DNA of 17,571 nucleotides. It comes from CALJEL01 sp041082235 (lineage in GTDB: Bacteria; Nitrospirota; Thermodesulfovibrionia; Thermodesulfovibrionales; CALJEL01). Made by a program: the position numbers and the translations under genes. This document shows positions 1 to 6,995 of the stretch, piece after piece (the stretch's first letter is position 1; each line of letters opens with the position of its first letter). The notes beneath the pieces are model-generated. The model was not told where the DNA came from. It saw only the letters and a list, made by a program, of their open reading frames with translations, and searched no databases. The stretch covers positions 1 to 17,571 of the forward strand of contig JBDOIG010000003.1 in assembly GCA_041082235.1 (NCBI GenBank). Direction: 5' to 3'.

Positions 1-102
1 TCGTTCCTGATCTCGCACATTAACCATTCAGGTAGCGACTCCATGACCAAAATAAGAGACCCCCATATACAAAGGGAACTACCGCTGACAAAATTTGCTA
101 AA

Positions 103-129
103 TAAGGTCGGGCCTTATTTTGCCGATAG
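103..129 (+). promoter_or_regulatory. Sigma-28 (FliA)-like promoter
   Basis: The sequence TAAGGTCG, then 11 nt, then GCCGATAG matches the E. coli FliA consensus TAAAGTTT-N11-GCCGATAA at 5 of 8 and 7 of 8 positions with exactly the expected spacing. Predicted transcription would start near 136 and run rightward into gene-free DNA, ending plausibly at the strong hairpin 242-272. No flagellar gene is visible in the window, so the target is unclear. The -35 part lies inside the inverted repeat 100-120. It could be a chance match. Confidence 0.33.
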
Positions 130-241
130 CAATGGTACGGTATGCCGAGAAGCCTTTATAGCGACACCTTAATGTAAGATTTTAAATCAGCACCGCCAAA
201 CATAATTTACTTCACCTTTTGGTGATAAACTTATTGCTACA

Positions 242-346
242 GAGCTTTGAGGGGCGTTACCCCTCAAAGCTCCCCTTTATATTAATTTAAATTTAAACTT
301 TAAAAATTTATTTCTGGGGTTTCAAAGGGGCGAAAAGCCCCTTTGA
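242..346 (+). repeat. Composite two-hairpin intergenic element, copy A
   Basis: Hairpin 1 (242-272) has a perfect 13-bp stem beginning GAGCTTTGAGGGG and a 5-nt loop. A 49-nt AT-rich linker follows, then hairpin 2 (322-346) with a perfect 10-bp stem TCAAAGGGGC and loop GAAAA. A diverged copy of the same architecture lies in inverse orientation at 4538-4612. The arms of both hairpins are related between copies and differences are matched on both sides of the stem. A 9-bp word, GCTTTGAGG, recurs just downstream at 358-366. Neither stem is followed by a clear T-tract on either strand, so it is not a textbook terminator, although 3'-end formation for the helicase mRNA is possible. It may be a REP/MITE-like dispersed repeat. 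Confidence 0.6.
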
Positions 347-483
347 GCTTTATCAAGGCTTTGAGGCATACCCAGATAATCAGGAAATGTTTCTAATAGC
401 AAATTTGGCTACCGGAAATTTGGGGTCAATTCCGAGGTCTGCCGATAAAAATATAAAATAATAATACGCTGGGCAAAATATGG

Positions 484-2631
484 TCAATCTAATAAACTCT
501 CTTCCACCTGCCTTTTTATGGATTCTGCCAGTGAAAGCCCGATACCGGGGACACTTGCAAGATTCTTTAATGTTGAAAGCCTTATGTCTTGCCTTGTCCT
601 GAATCCTGCATTATAAAGATTCCTTGCCCTTATCCTTCCTATGCCTTTAAGAGTGATAAGCTCAAGGAGCTCTTCTTTAACACCATAACTTATCCTCAAC
701 CTTAGCATGGAGAGGGGTTTGATAATGGCCTTGAGGCTGAAGACCTTTGCAATCTCCTCAGCTGAATAAAGAAGCCACTCAGCAAGTTCAACAAGCGTAT
801 GAAGGTCTCCAGGACCTATGCCATAATGAGAGCATATCTCATCCTCTGTCTTTTCCTCTATCCAGTCACTCAAACACAGGGCTGTCTTTAATTCAGACAT
901 TATGGTCTCAACAGGATATTCTTCAATATCTATCAGGAGTTCTCCATCATATTTATAATAGGCATCAAGCATCTCTTCCATGTCTTTTTCCTTAATAGCA
1001 AGGGTCATCATGTCAGGTGTATGGCATATCATATGAAGGATTGAAATCAATCTCTTTGGATTGGGGCTTTTCAGGCAATCTCTCAATAGAACTCCTGTAA
1101 GTGGGTCAATGTATAGCTCCGAGACCCTTTTGCCAAAAATAGTTGGCCTCAGATAACCTGATTTCTCTGTTATAAGCCCTTCATCTATGAGGAACTTAGT
1201 AAGCACTTCTATTATCTTAAATATATTTTCAATGTCCCTCTGAAATCCCAAAAAAGTCTGCTGAAGAAAATCTCTTATCTCAGTCCTTGTCATTGTAAAT
1301 AGACCTGCGATTGATGACAGGAGATGAAATCTGAGGACTGATTCATCAGCAAGCTGTGATTCTATTGCCTCTGGCTCACCCTTTATGTAATTGTCAACTA
1401 TAAATCTCTCATCATTCCTTGACCTTGCAATTATTATTGCCTCACCATGGTTATCATATCCCGGTCTTCCTGCCCTTCCAGACATCTGCTTTATCTCCAT
1501 CACAGGTATGGGCCCCATCCCCCTCGCTGATTCATACCTCTTCCAGTCCTTTATAATCACACACCTTGATGGGAGATTGAGTCCCATAGCAAGGGTTGTT
1601 GTTGAAACAAGGAGCCTCAGTCTATTCTGTCTGAAGGCATCCTCTATAAGTCTTCTGTGTTCAGAAAGAAGTCCTGCGTGGTGAAAGGCGGTGCCACCTT
1701 TTAAAGATTCAGCAAGCCTTTTTGAAAGCCTTGAGGGCTCTCCAAGAGAAATTATCTCCTTTGAAAGTGAATCAAGAATTTGCCTCTCCTTTTCGGGTAT
1801 CTCTTGAGCAATTATCCTTGATGCCTTTTCAGCAAGGGATTCAGCAGACCTCCTCGTATTTACAAATATAAGAACCTGGCCTCCTGTCCTGAGTGTATCA
1901 AGGCTGATGTCAATGACCTCAAGCCTGGAGGCCTTTTCTATCCACTTTATAGAACCATCATTGAATATTACAGTTCCATTAAAATATACACCCTCTTTAA
2001 GGGGCACAGGCCTCCATACTGATTCTATAAGCTCAGCCCCCAGCCACTGAGCAATCTCACGGGCATTCTTTATAGTAGCACTGAGACAGAGAAATCTTAT
2101 GTGAGGATACATATTTTTTAATCTGGTAAGTACTATCTCAAGGGTGGGACCCCTGTGACTATCACCGAGGAGATGAATCTCATCAGCAACAACGAGTCTT
2201 ATATCACCGAGCCAGGAGGCATGATGTCTTATAAGGGAATCAACCTTTTCATTGGTTGCTATTATTATATGAGCCTTCTCAAGCCAGGGATCACCACTGT
2301 CATAATCTCCGGTGCTCTGCATGACCTTTATGCCAATTCTCTCATACCTCATTTTAAAATCATCATATTTCTGCCTTGCAAGTGCCCTCAAAGGAACAAG
2401 ATAAAGCACCTTACCACTCTGTTCAAAAAATAATTTCAATGCAAGCATCTCAGCTATTAATGTCTTACCAGATGCAGTAGGTGCAGATATGACAAATGAA
2501 CGGTCTTCTGAAAAAAGCCCTCTTCTTACTGCCTCTTCCTGGGGTGGATAAAGCTCCCTTAATCCGGTAGAGCGAAGCGCCCCTACTACATTATCCTCTG
2601 CCCCAAAGGACTTTAAATCTTCAATCCTCAT
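484..2631 (-). CDS. hel308: Hel308-like SF2 DNA helicase
   Basis: This is an ATP-dependent 3'-5' DNA helicase of the Ski2-like/Hel308 family, which in archaea acts at stalled replication forks. Of 715 residues, the N-terminal RecA-like domain shows a Q motif (YPPQEEAV, about 28-35), Walker A APTASGKT (50-57), the DEIH box (150-153) and SATI (184-187). The second RecA domain carries QMSGRAGRPG (382-391). A winged helix and ratchet domain follow, with the Hel308-type ADESVLRFHLLSS (428-440) and IGPGDLHTLVELAEWLLYS (605-623). The C-terminus has helix-hairpin-helix motifs (GIGRIRARNLYNAG at 663-676; PGIG at 695-698). Length equals archaeal Hel308. The ATG at 2631 has no clear Shine-Dalgarno sequence. 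It stands alone, divergent from the hydrolase gene across 71 bp. The family assignment is firm; its cellular role in this bacterium is inferred. Confidence 0.93.
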   Translation of the reverse strand: MRIEDLKSFGAEDNVVGALRSTGLRELYPPQEEAVRRGLFSEDRSFVISAPTASGKTLIAEMLALKLFFEQSGKVLYLVPLRALARQKYDDFKMRYERIGIKVMQSTGDYDSGDPWLEKAHIIIATNEKVDSLIRHHASWLGDIRLVVADEIHLLGDSHRGPTLEIVLTRLKNMYPHIRFLCLSATIKNAREIAQWLGAELIESVWRPVPLKEGVYFNGTVIFNDGSIKWIEKASRLEVIDISLDTLRTGGQVLIFVNTRRSAESLAEKASRIIAQEIPEKERQILDSLSKEIISLGEPSRLSKRLAESLKGGTAFHHAGLLSEHRRLIEDAFRQNRLRLLVSTTTLAMGLNLPSRCVIIKDWKRYESARGMGPIPVMEIKQMSGRAGRPGYDNHGEAIIIARSRNDERFIVDNYIKGEPEAIESQLADESVLRFHLLSSIAGLFTMTRTEIRDFLQQTFLGFQRDIENIFKIIEVLTKFLIDEGLITEKSGYLRPTIFGKRVSELYIDPLTGVLLRDCLKSPNPKRLISILHMICHTPDMMTLAIKEKDMEEMLDAYYKYDGELLIDIEEYPVETIMSELKTALCLSDWIEEKTEDEICSHYGIGPGDLHTLVELAEWLLYSAEEIAKVFSLKAIIKPLSMLRLRISYGVKEELLELITLKGIGRIRARNLYNAGFRTRQDIRLSTLKNLASVPGIGLSLAESIKRQVEESLLD

Positions 2632-2702
2632 GGATTAGAATAGCATACTTAAAGATTCCCTGCAGTCAGGGCTACCTGATACATAAAACTAATGGAGGGA
2701 AA

Positions 2703-3254
2703 ATGGAAAAGTTTTTTCTTAATCCTGATGATTCAGCGCTGATAATAGTTGACATTCAGGAAAGGCTTGCTGCTGTAATGTCCGAGAAAGAAAAGGTGGT
2801 CAGCAACTGCCTTCACCTTATTGAATTATCAAAACTTATTAATATTCCTATCATAATTACTGAACAATATCCCAGAGGTCTTGGGCCTACAGTGGAAGAA
2901 ATCAGAAATGCTATTCCACACTACAGCCCTGTTGAAAAGATATCCTTCAACTGCTGTGATGAAAAAAAATTTGTAGATGTTATTGAATCATTAAACAGGA
3001 AAAAAATAATCCTTACAGGTATGGAAACCCATATATGTGTGCTTCAGACCTGCCTCGGTTTGTTAAAAAGGGGTTCCCATGTTCATGTGGTGGCTGATGC
3101 TGTATGTTCAAGGAAAGTGGAAAACAAAAATACAGGCATTGATCTCATGAGGGATGCAGGAGCAGTGATTACCTGTACAGAAACGGTACTGTTTTATCTT
3201 CTAAGAATTGCTGGTACAGAGGAGTTCAGGATTATTTCAAAGAGGATAAAATAA
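2703..3254 (+). CDS. Isochorismatase-family cysteine hydrolase
   Basis: This is a 183-residue cysteine hydrolase of the isochorismatase/nicotinamidase fold. The catalytic triad expected for the family is visible: Asp17 in LIIVDIQ, Lys79 in VEKISF and Cys112 in GMETHICVLQT, the last with the usual preceding cis-peptide region. The length is typical of the stand-alone YcaC/ISOC-type hydrolases. The ATG at 2703 follows a good ribosome-binding site (GGAGG, 2695-2699). The gene is divergent from the helicase and appears to be transcribed on its own, with 130 bp to the next gene. The substrate cannot be told: the neighbours show no siderophore or NAD pathway, so isochorismatase or nicotinamidase activity should not be assumed. 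The short G+C-rich inverted repeat after its stop (3270-3288) lacks a T-tract. Confidence 0.9.
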   Translation: MEKFFLNPDDSALIIVDIQERLAAVMSEKEKVVSNCLHLIELSKLINIPIIITEQYPRGLGPTVEEIRNAIPHYSPVEKISFNCCDEKKFVDVIESLNRKKIILTGMETHICVLQTCLGLLKRGSHVHVVADAVCSRKVENKNTGIDLMRDAGAVITCTETVLFYLLRIAGTEEFRIISKRIK

Positions 3255-3321
3255 TGTAATATATTTTCACTCCGGGCGAAATCCGGGGCAATGATAACTG
3301 TCGCTCTATTGCATTATCTTC

Positions 3322-3330
3322 TGATATAAT
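3322..3330 (+). promoter_or_regulatory. Extended -10 promoter for secreted protein gene
   Basis: TGATATAAT is a perfect extended -10 element (TG-N-TATAAT). No -35 hexamer lies at the right distance; TTGCAT at 3309-3314 is only 10 nt away. Transcription would start near 3337, giving a leader of about 48 nt that contains the hairpin 3357-3376 next to the ribosome-binding site of the following gene. Confidence 0.5.
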
Positions 3331-3356
3331 AAAGGTAGCCAGTATGGCAAATTTAA

Positions 3357-3380
3357 CTTGAAATTTTTATTTCAAGGAGG
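3357..3380 (+). promoter_or_regulatory. AU-rich hairpin overlapping the Shine-Dalgarno
   Basis: CTTGAAAT (3357-3364) and ATTTCAAG (3369-3376) form a perfect 8-bp stem closed by a TTTT loop. The last three paired bases (3374-3376) are the first three of the Shine-Dalgarno AAGGAGG (3374-3380), which sits 4 nt before the ATG at 3385. Partial masking of the site by a weak, AU-rich stem is the layout of RNA thermometers and other simple translational switches. The structure is seen directly; any regulatory role is inferred. Confidence 0.4.
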
Positions 3381-3384
3381 GAAG

Positions 3385-4005
3385 ATGAAAAAAACTACGC
3401 TATCAATTCTGATCAGTGCACTGGTAGTTCTGTTCGTGCCAGTGCTCACCCATGCAGGTTATGACTTCAATCTCTCTGTGAGCGAGGAAGAGAGTGGATT
3501 TTCTTTTTCAATAAGTAACTATTACAGGGTGCCAGAAAAGGAGGTAATAATAATAAGGGAAAAAGGGATAGATGATGATGAACTTCCTGTTGTTTTCTTC
3601 ATAGCAAAAAGGGCAAGGGTGGCTCCTGAGGTGATTATAAAGATGCGGCTTGCAGGATATTCCTGGATGGATATCTCCCTTTATTATGGGATCGGACCTG
3701 AGGTATATTATATACCTGTTGAAGAGACCGTTATAGTTGGACCACCCTATGGTAAGGCTTATGGCTACTACAGGAAATACCCGAGGCACAAATGGAGACT
3801 CATAAGGCTTGATGATGATGACATAGTGAATCTTGTTAATCTCAGATTTATGTCAGAATATCATGGCATCCCACCTGCTGAGGTTATAAAAATGAAAGGT
3901 CATGGGAAAAAGTTCATTATAATGGATAAGGAAATAAAGGAGCATAAAAAAGAAAAACACAAAGGGAAACATCATAAAGGAAAAGGCAAATGGCATGACG
4001 ACTGA
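3385..4005 (+). CDS. Secreted Lys/His-rich protein of unknown function
   Basis: I do not recognise this 206-residue protein. The ATG at 3385 is chosen because a strong Shine-Dalgarno (AAGGAGG) precedes it and a classical signal peptide follows: two lysines, a hydrophobic stretch to about residue 21 and THA as a probable cleavage site (24). The mature protein is acidic and aromatic-rich at first. It contains two related 24-residue segments (71-94 and 154-177), both carrying an [A/P]EVI.KM core after a short helix-like stretch, so an internal duplication is likely. The last 25 residues are almost all Lys, His and Gly, suggestive of metal, polyanion or cell-surface binding. Its 3' end overlaps the Nudix gene by 11 nt, suggesting coupled translation. 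Export to the periplasm or beyond is probable; the function is unknown. Confidence 0.85.
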   Translation: MKKTTLSILISALVVLFVPVLTHAGYDFNLSVSEEESGFSFSISNYYRVPEKEVIIIREKGIDDDELPVVFFIAKRARVAPEVIIKMRLAGYSWMDISLYYGIGPEVYYIPVEETVIVGPPYGKAYGYYRKYPRHKWRLIRLDDDDIVNLVNLRFMSEYHGIPPAEVIKMKGHGKKFIIMDKEIKEHKKEKHKGKHHKGKGKWHDD

Positions 4006-4510
4006 TGAGTATCTTGAAATAGTCAACGAGAAAGGCGAGATAATAGGCAGGGAGCTCAGGTCAAAGGTCCATGGCAATCCCTCACTCCTTCACAGGGTAA
4101 CCCATGTCCTTGTCTTTAATAGCAGGGGTGAACTCCTTCTTCAAAAAAGGTCTATGAGCAAGGATGTAGCGCCTGGCAGATGGGATACCTCTGTGGGAGG
4201 CCATATAAATGCTGGAGAGACAATTGAAGAGGCTGTCCTTAGAGAGATGGAAGAAGAGCTTGGCATTAAAGGGATAATGCCTGAGTTTATCTATTCTTAC
4301 ATACATTCAAATAATTACGAGTCTGAACTTGTCTATTCCCACCATTGCCTTTATGAGGGTGAAATTAAATACAATACTGACGAAATAGATGAGGTTCGCT
4401 ACTGGAGACTATCTGATATTAATAATCCTGAAATCTTCAGTCAGAATCTTCTCCATGAGATAAGTCTTTACAGGGAATTTCTGGAAAGAATGAGAGTCCC
4501 GCGGTACTAA
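3995..4510 (+). CDS. Nudix hydrolase (YfcD/IDI-like)
   Basis: This 171-residue protein hydrolyses a nucleoside diphosphate-linked or related pyrophosphate substrate, as judged from the Nudix fold. The complete Nudix box GX5EX7REUXEEXGU is at 69-91, with catalytic and metal-binding glutamates E84, E87 and E88. The N-terminus (EYLEIVNEKGEIIG) and the HRVTHVLVFN strand resemble the E. coli YfcD and isopentenyl-diphosphate isomerase-like branch. The isomerase itself is less likely because its active-site context is not evident. The ATG at 3995 overlaps the secreted-protein gene by 11 nt, with an AAAAGG ribosome-binding site (3981-3985 region) inside that gene. The true substrate cannot be read from sequence. 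It converges on queE, 153 bp away. Confidence 0.88.
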   Translation: MTTDEYLEIVNEKGEIIGRELRSKVHGNPSLLHRVTHVLVFNSRGELLLQKRSMSKDVAPGRWDTSVGGHINAGETIEEAVLREMEEELGIKGIMPEFIYSYIHSNNYESELVYSHHCLYEGEIKYNTDEIDEVRYWRLSDINNPEIFSQNLLHEISLYREFLERMRVPRY

Positions 4511-4537
4511 CTCATAAAGTCTCACAATCTCCGAAAT

Positions 4538-4612
4538 AAGGAGCTTCGCTCCTTTGAAAAAATTTGAATAAAAATTTTTCCATTAAATTTTTGAAGGACT
4601 TTGTCCTTCAAA
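4538..4612 (-). repeat. Composite two-hairpin intergenic element, copy B
   Basis: Read on the minus strand, hairpin 1 (4612-4590) has a perfect 10-bp stem TTTGAAGGAC with a 3-nt loop. A 35-nt AT-rich linker follows, then hairpin 2 (4554-4538), with a 7-bp stem AAGGAGC and loop GAA. It has the same order and related arms as copy A at 242-346, in the opposite orientation. Hairpin 2 shares TTTCAAAGG-GCGAA with copy A, and GGAGC/GCTCC replaces GGGGC/GCCCC with both strands changed. It fills the convergent gap between the Nudix gene and queE, where it could also serve as a bidirectional 3'-end structure, although U-tracts are weak. Confidence 0.55.
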
Positions 4613-4663
4613 TGGATAAGTTTAAAACCCTGTGACATCTGTAAGACCCAGCGAACAGGCACT

Positions 4664-5299
4664 TCAAACCCCTCTCACACCCTCTCCATATATATACTTA
4701 TGAAGCTGTATATTCAATCTAACTGCCAGTTTATCTTCTATTAACCATTTAGCAAGGGCCTGTGGATGAAGTATCCCGTAGGCAGGAGAGAAAAGGACAT
4801 TACACTTATCAATTAATTTATATTTAGCCACTATCTCCTTTGACCATTCATAATCAGCCCTGTCTGTAAGGACAAACTTGACTTCATCTTCCTTTCTAAG
4901 ATAATAGAGATTTGAAAAATTCATCTTATCAGCCATACCACTACCTGGTGTCTTGATATCCATAATTATTATTGCCCTCCTGTCGATCTCCCTTATATCT
5001 ATTGAACCATTTGTCTCTACAAGCACAGTATAGCCATCATTGATTAATTTCTCTATGAGTTTGAAGACCTCTTTCTGAAGGAGGGGTTCACCCCCTGTTA
5101 TCTCAACAAGATTGATTCCTATAAGACTGATCTCATTAATAATATCTGCCTCAGACATCTCATAGCCTTCCTCAAAGGCATAGGTTGTGTCACAATAAGA
5201 ACATCTCAGATTGCAGCCTGAAAGTCTCACAATGGTGCAGACAAGACCGGCATAAGTGGATTCACCCTGAATAGCAGGATATATCTCACATATCTTCAT
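4664..5299 (-). CDS. queE: 7-carboxy-7-deazaguanine synthase QueE
   Basis: This radical SAM enzyme converts 6-carboxy-5,6,7,8-tetrahydropterin to 7-carboxy-7-deazaguanine in the queuosine/preQ0 pathway, in the cytoplasm. The 211 residues begin with the family signature MKICEIYPAIQGES. A CxxxCxxC [4Fe-4S] motif is at C29, C33 and C36, ITGGEP (67-72) is the SAM-binding GGE motif, and METNG/VETNGS lies near residue 95. The length is normal. The ATG at 5299 is one base after the ubiB stop, with AGGAAGG upstream, so it is the last gene of the long minus-strand operon. The other queuosine genes (queC, queD, queF) are not in this window. Confidence 0.93.
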   Translation of the reverse strand: MKICEIYPAIQGESTYAGLVCTIVRLSGCNLRCSYCDTTYAFEEGYEMSEADIINEISLIGINLVEITGGEPLLQKEVFKLIEKLINDGYTVLVETNGSIDIREIDRRAIIIMDIKTPGSGMADKMNFSNLYYLRKEDEVKFVLTDRADYEWSKEIVAKYKLIDKCNVLFSPAYGILHPQALAKWLIEDKLAVRLNIQLHKYIYGEGVRGV

Positions 5300-5300
5300 C

Positions 5301-6995
5301 CTAAAGCCTTCCTGAACGTATTATTGAAATAAGGAGCCACACACCAAGGACAAAGGCCATTAAGAATCCAATAGCTCCGAAAAGAGGCATATCAAAAATC
5401 TTTCCTCCAACACTTGAAAGGGTTAATATGGATGAGCCCAGTATAAGGGCTGCCACTATTATACTAAAAGAGAGCCTGTTGGCTGACCTGTCAATATCCC
5501 TTATAAACCTCTCAAGTCCAAGATGGGTTATCTTAAAGTTCAACTCATCCCTGAGGGTCTTTCTCAGGATAAGCCTGAGCTGCTTTGGAGTGGCTGTGAC
5601 AAAGGTAGTGAATTCATCAAGATTTCTTCTTGCCCTATCATAAAGCCTTCTCAAACTGTATCTTGAACGAATCAGCTTGGAGGCATAGGGCTCTGCAACA
5701 GAAATAAAATTAAAGGATGGATCAAGTTCCCTGGCAATAGAATCAAGTATCAGCAAGGATTTATTCACAAGGAGAAAATCTGATGGTATCCTGAGCTTGT
5801 GCTTTATGGCAAGATGTGTAAGGGTGTCAAGGTATTCTGAAAAATTTATCTCTGATATAGAGACACTATAAAGAGGGACAAGGAAATCCATGAGATCTGC
5901 CTTGAATTCCCTTCTAAAGCTCTCTATATCCATCTCTTCCGAGACAAATCCGAGGTCAATGTATTGTTCTATAAGAGTATCAAAATCCTGTTTTACAAGT
6001 GATATAAAGGCATGGGCAAGGCTCTCCATCAGCTCAGGGGTGAGATACCCGACTATCCCGAAATCAACGAGCCCTATCCGTCCATCAGGCATAATAAAGA
6101 TATTGCCGGGATGCGGATCTGCATGAAAAAAGCCATCTTCAAATATCATCTTCAAATATGCCTCAAGTCCGATTTTTGCAATATGAGCCCTTTCAAAGCC
6201 AAGTCTTTCTATATCAGCAATGCTATCTATACGGACACCATATATCCTCTCCATAACTATAATCTTCTCAGTAAGATATTCAGGATAAAGTCTCGGCATA
6301 TAAATGTACTTGTGTCCCTCAAAATTCCTTCTGAATCTGTTGAGATTCCTTGCCTCCTCCTTAAAATTAATTTCTTTTCTTACTGTCTTGGAAAATTCAT
6401 TAACTATTCCCATGGGATTAAAAAATTCAGCCTCTGGCATATACCGCTCCATTCGCTCGGCAATAAATCTCATGATATCTATGTCTGTCTCAATAATCTC
6501 TTTAATGCCTGGACGCTGGACCTTCACAACCACAGCCTCTCCAGTCTTTAAGGTTGCACCATGAACCTGTGCTATGGAGGCAGCAGCGATGGGTCTCACC
6601 TCAAATTCTTTGAATATCTCCTCTACAGGTGCACCAAGTTCCTGCTGAATGATATTCCTTACCTCCTCAAATTTGAAAGGAGGAACTTCATCCTGAAGTT
6701 TCTTGAATTCATCAGCATAGGGTTTGGTTATAAGGTCAGGTCTTGCTGATAGTATCTGGGCAAGCTTTATAAAGGATGGGCCAAGCTCCTCAAAGGCATG
6801 TCTAAGCCTTTCTGGAAAGGCCCTGTCTATATAAGGAAACTTCTCAAGAATTCTTTTACGAAAGGGTATGAATCTGGCAAGATTGACCTGTTCAATGAAT
6901 TGATAAAATCCGTATTTAAAAAATACAGAAAGTATCTGGCTTAGACGAATTATGTCCTTATATCTTCTCCTCAGCCTCAGAAAGGATAGGGGCAT
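5301..6995 (-). CDS. ubiB: UbiB/AarF (ABC1/ADCK) atypical kinase-like protein
   Basis: This is an atypical protein-kinase-like ATPase of the ABC1/UbiB family, membrane associated, linked in other bacteria to ubiquinone or other isoprenoid lipid biosynthesis or distribution. Visible motifs are the family-specific KxGQ region, here KLAQ (77-80) rather than KxGQ; the Ala-rich loop IAAASIAQVH (136-145); the ATP-binding Lys158 in VVVKVQRPG; the catalytic HADPHPGN (291-298); and DFG (311-313). Two C-terminal membrane helices (about 515-533 and 538-560) anchor it. At 564 residues the length is normal. The start overlaps the stop of the phasin-like gene by one base (TAATG), so the two are translationally coupled. 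Ubiquinone itself is doubtful in an anaerobe with hydrogenase; menaquinone or lipid trafficking is an alternative. Confidence 0.92.
   Translation of the reverse strand: MPLSFLRLRRRYKDIIRLSQILSVFFKYGFYQFIEQVNLARFIPFRKRILEKFPYIDRAFPERLRHAFEELGPSFIKLAQILSARPDLITKPYADEFKKLQDEVPPFKFEEVRNIIQQELGAPVEEIFKEFEVRPIAAASIAQVHGATLKTGEAVVVKVQRPGIKEIIETDIDIMRFIAERMERYMPEAEFFNPMGIVNEFSKTVRKEINFKEEARNLNRFRRNFEGHKYIYMPRLYPEYLTEKIIVMERIYGVRIDSIADIERLGFERAHIAKIGLEAYLKMIFEDGFFHADPHPGNIFIMPDGRIGLVDFGIVGYLTPELMESLAHAFISLVKQDFDTLIEQYIDLGFVSEEMDIESFRREFKADLMDFLVPLYSVSISEINFSEYLDTLTHLAIKHKLRIPSDFLLVNKSLLILDSIARELDPSFNFISVAEPYASKLIRSRYSLRRLYDRARRNLDEFTTFVTATPKQLRLILRKTLRDELNFKITHLGLERFIRDIDRSANRLSFSIIVAALILGSSILTLSSVGGKIFDMPLFGAIGFLMAFVLGVWLLISIIRSGRL

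Larger units (their letters stand above)
1..480. other. Gene-free region with structured DNA
   Basis: I find no convincing gene here. Two reading frames are open to the left edge, plus 1-105 and minus 155-1, but neither has a start with a ribosome-binding site nor a recognisable product. The stretch holds an 8-bp inverted repeat at 100-120 (AAATAAGG, 5-nt loop), a sigma-28-like promoter at 103-129, a 5-bp hairpin with a TTTT loop at 212-225, and a two-hairpin element at 242-346. A perfect sigma-28-type -10 word (GCCGATAA) sits at 441-448. The rest is AT-rich. The helicase gene on the minus strand ends at 484, so this is its 3' flank. A short non-coding transcript running from about 136 to the 242-272 hairpin is possible but unproven. 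Confidence 0.6.

Noticed and set aside
1..155. Open frames to the left edge on both strands (plus 1-105, minus 155-1) as possible partial genes
   Set aside because: Lengths of 34 and 51 codons are compatible with chance, no ribosome-binding site or family signature is seen, and one overlaps the other.
142..177. An 11-codon ORF downstream of the sigma-28-like promoter
   Set aside because: No ribosome-binding site precedes it and length is too short to support.
2658..2671. CCCTG-CAGT-CAGGG inverted repeat between the helicase and hydrolase genes as an operator
   Set aside because: Five pairs only and no known regulator site; coincidence is likely.
3270..3288. G+C-rich hairpin after the isochorismatase-like gene as a terminator
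   Set aside because: Only six pairs with a wobble, and no T-tract follows.
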